Assembly: GCA_027036755.1 (NCBI GenBank) | Contig: JALWDV010000790.1 | Coordinates: forward strand, 1-6,638 | Reading direction: 5' to 3' | DNA from: Anaerolineae bacterium | Lineage (GTDB): Bacteria; Chloroflexota; Anaerolineae; J102 | DNA: 6,638 nucleotides | In this document: positions 5,343-6,638 of the stretch, in pieces | Numbering within the stretch: position 1 is the first letter of the stretch | Layout: each line of letters opens with the position of its first letter | Translations under genes and position numbers: made by a program | Notes under the pieces: generated by a model | Told to the model about the DNA's origin: nothing | Databases searched by the model: none | What the model saw: only the letters and a program-made list of their open reading frames with translations

Positions 5343-5365
5343 TAAGTCGGGAATGGGTCTATAAT
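5337..5365 (+). promoter_or_regulatory. Promoter of the glycosyltransferase gene
   Basis: TTAGCA (5337-5342) and a perfect TATAAT (5360-5365) are separated by the ideal 17 bases. The usual distance from the -10 box places the first transcribed base at or next to 5372, the A of the start codon. There is no Shine-Dalgarno before the ATG, in keeping with a leaderless message. Confidence 0.7.
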
Positions 5366-5371
5366 CCTGTC

Positions 5372-6511
5372 ATGTCTTCTCTTGCCATCGTCCATGACTG
5401 GCTGAATCAGATCGGCGGAGCCGAGGATGTGCTGGCCCAGATGCACGTCCTGTATCCCGACGCGCCCATTTTCACCTCCATCTATGCGCCCGAAAAGATG
5501 CCCCCCGCCATGCGCGAATGGGACATCCGCACCAACTGGATGGACAGGCTGCCGGGGATTCACGATCATCATCAGCCTTACCTGCCCTTCTATCCCCTGG
5601 CCTTTGGTGGGGTCGATCTCAGCGATTATGATGTGGTGTTGAGCAACAAGTCGGGCTTTTGTCACGGCGTGCGGGTGCGGCCCGACGCGTATCACATCGA
5701 TTATTGCCTGACCCCCACTCGCTACGTGTGGATGCCCGACGCCTATTTGCAGCGCGAGGGCTTTGGCAAGGCGGTGGCGTGGGGCATGAAGCCGCTGGTC
5801 GCCTGGCTCAAACGCTGGGATTATGAGGCCGCGCAGCGGGTGACGCATTTCATCGCCATCTCCACCGAGGTGCAACAGCGCATTCGCCGTTATTATCATC
5901 GGGAGAGCAGTATCATCTTTCCGCCGGTGGATGTGCAGCGATTCCGCCCCAACGGTCAGCCGCCCGAGCCCTTCTTCTTCGTCCTCAGCCGCCTCATCCC
6001 CTACAAGCGCATCGATCTGGCGGTGCGGGCCTGCAATTTGGCGGGATGCAGGCTGGTGGTGGCGGGCGGCGGTCGGGATCGGGAGGCGCTGGAGGCCATC
6101 GCCGGGCCCAACGTTGAATTCCTGGGCCGCGTTTCCGATGAAGATGCGGCTGATCTCATGGCCCGCTGCCAGGCGTTCATCTTTCCGGGCCTGGAGGATT
6201 TTGGCATCACGCCTTTGCAGGCCCAGGCCGCGGGCCGCCCGGTCATCGCCTATGGCGCGGGCGGCGCACTGGATACAGTCATCCCCGGCGTCACGGGCGA
6301 ATTCTTCGCCGAGCAGACGCCCGAGGCCCTGGCCGAGGCCCTGACGAACTTCGAGCCGAGCCGGTATGACCCCGCGGCCTGCCGGGCCAACGCGGAGCGT
6401 TTCAGCAATGAGCGTTTTCGCCGGGAGCTGGGCGCGTATGTGCAGCGGGTGGTCTCGGGCCAGGAGCCGCCTTCGCCGCGGGTGACGCCTCGTCAGGAAT
6501 TCCAAATTTAG
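5372..6511 (+). CDS. Family 4 glycosyltransferase (GT-B fold)
   Basis: A 379-residue retaining glycosyltransferase of CAZy family GT4, the group containing bacterial mannosyltransferases of O-antigen and exopolysaccharide synthesis. It probably works at the cytoplasmic face of the membrane and uses a nucleotide sugar. The N-terminal domain starts with LAIVHDWLNQIGGAEDVL (residues 4-21), with the glycine-rich acceptor/donor loop GGAE. A conserved YCLTPTRYVW is at 111-120 and FIAIST at 160-165. The C-terminal donor domain has VLSRLIPYKRID (204-215), GGGRDREALE (232-241) and FPGLEDFGITPLQAQAAG (271-288). The EX7E donor motif is changed: the first Glu is Glu275, but the second position is Gln283. 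The ATG at 5372 begins directly at the first strand and is likely the transcript's 5' end. The sugar specificity and acceptor are unknown, and no other polysaccharide genes are in view. Confidence 0.9.
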   Translation: MSSLAIVHDWLNQIGGAEDVLAQMHVLYPDAPIFTSIYAPEKMPPAMREWDIRTNWMDRLPGIHDHHQPYLPFYPLAFGGVDLSDYDVVLSNKSGFCHGVRVRPDAYHIDYCLTPTRYVWMPDAYLQREGFGKAVAWGMKPLVAWLKRWDYEAAQRVTHFIAISTEVQQRIRRYYHRESSIIFPPVDVQRFRPNGQPPEPFFFVLSRLIPYKRIDLAVRACNLAGCRLVVAGGGRDREALEAIAGPNVEFLGRVSDEDAADLMARCQAFIFPGLEDFGITPLQAQAAGRPVIAYGAGGALDTVIPGVTGEFFAEQTPEALAEALTNFEPSRYDPAACRANAERFSNERFRRELGAYVQRVVSGQEPPSPRVTPRQEFQI

Positions 6512-6552
6512 AATGGGTGCGTCCTTTTTCGGTTGAAGCGTTTGCCACGTCC

Positions 6553-6638
6553 GCCCGGCGATGAAGTCGCCGGGCTACAAAACAGCGCCGGATAAATCCG
6601 GCTAGCCCCGCAGGGGCGCTGTTTCTAGCCGGGGGACT
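6553..6638. repeat. Palindrome-rich intergenic repeat, cut by window end
   Basis: Several perfect stems lie in a row. GCCCGGCGA pairs with TCGCCGGGC (6553-6561, 6567-6575) around TGAAG. AAACAGCGCC (6580-6589) pairs with GGCGCTGTTT (6615-6624) and encloses GCCGGA-TAAA-TCCGGC (6587-6602) and GCCCC-GCA-GGGGC (6605-6617). The pattern, with phrases such as GATGAAGTCGCCGGGCTA, is that of short structured repeats I recall as common between genes in environmental bacteria. It lies 41 bases after the glycosyltransferase stop and could act as a transcript-ending or stabilising structure, but it lacks a T-run. Confidence 0.6.

Noticed and set aside
5102..5371. Purine riboswitch upstream of xpt
   Set aside because: The leader is dominated by the 174-bp repeat, whose near copy also lies downstream of the gene, and no conserved purine-aptamer core was recognised by eye; a covariance search was not possible.
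5294..6505. Open frame of 403 codons on the - strand
   Set aside because: It is antisense to the glycosyltransferase gene, has no family resemblance, and arises from GC-rich codon bias on the opposite strand.

Overview
The window is GC-rich and carries six intact protein genes, one 5'-truncated gene, one tRNA gene, and an unusually dense set of short intergenic repeat elements. No gene is diagnostic of a phylum. The gene styles (paired SH3b domains, GTGNVFAR-type lipid kinase, GT4 glycosyltransferase without a Shine-Dalgarno) and the abundance of short palindromic intergenic repeats fit a free-living Chloroflexota bacterium of the Anaerolineae/Caldilineae type. That placement is an inference of moderate to low confidence.

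Layout. Bases 3-527 (+) are the C-terminal part of a protein with two bacterial SH3 domains. Next come a flavodoxin-fold NAD(P)H-dependent FMN reductase (569-1198, +) and a MocA-like molybdenum cofactor cytidylyltransferase (1195-1812, +), which overlap by ATGA and are probably co-translated. Convergent to them is a YegS/BmrU-type lipid kinase (2063-3007, -). Between the two stops lies a 235-bp inverted-repeat element (1846-2080) with 13-bp terminal inverted repeats and a perfect 10-bp target duplication. It inserted into the last codons of the kinase gene and now supplies the final five residues and the stop. A tRNA-Arg(CCT) gene follows at 3061-3133 (+), then about 475 bp of repeat-rich non-coding DNA.

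The right half holds a six-helix membrane protein of unknown function (3609-4223, -), a xanthine phosphoribosyltransferase gene xpt (4484-5101, -), and a family 4 glycosyltransferase (5372-6511, +). The xpt gene is bracketed by two directly oriented copies, about 89% identical in their core, of a ~174-bp element with nested inverted repeats. The upstream copy sits in the probable xpt mRNA leader. The glycosyltransferase has a strong -35/-10 pair placed so that transcription should begin at or next to its ATG, suggesting a leaderless mRNA. The last ~85 bases are another palindrome-rich repeat.

How the genes relate. The reductase and MocA genes form a plausible two-gene unit supporting molybdenum hydroxylase maturation or redox chemistry. 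Xpt belongs to purine salvage. The kinase and glycosyltransferase are membrane- and envelope-related. No defence system, CRISPR array or novel multi-gene operon is visible. The most notable content is the non-coding elements: at least five kinds in 6.6 kb, three copies with likely target duplications, one altering a protein C-terminus and one placed in a 5' leader.
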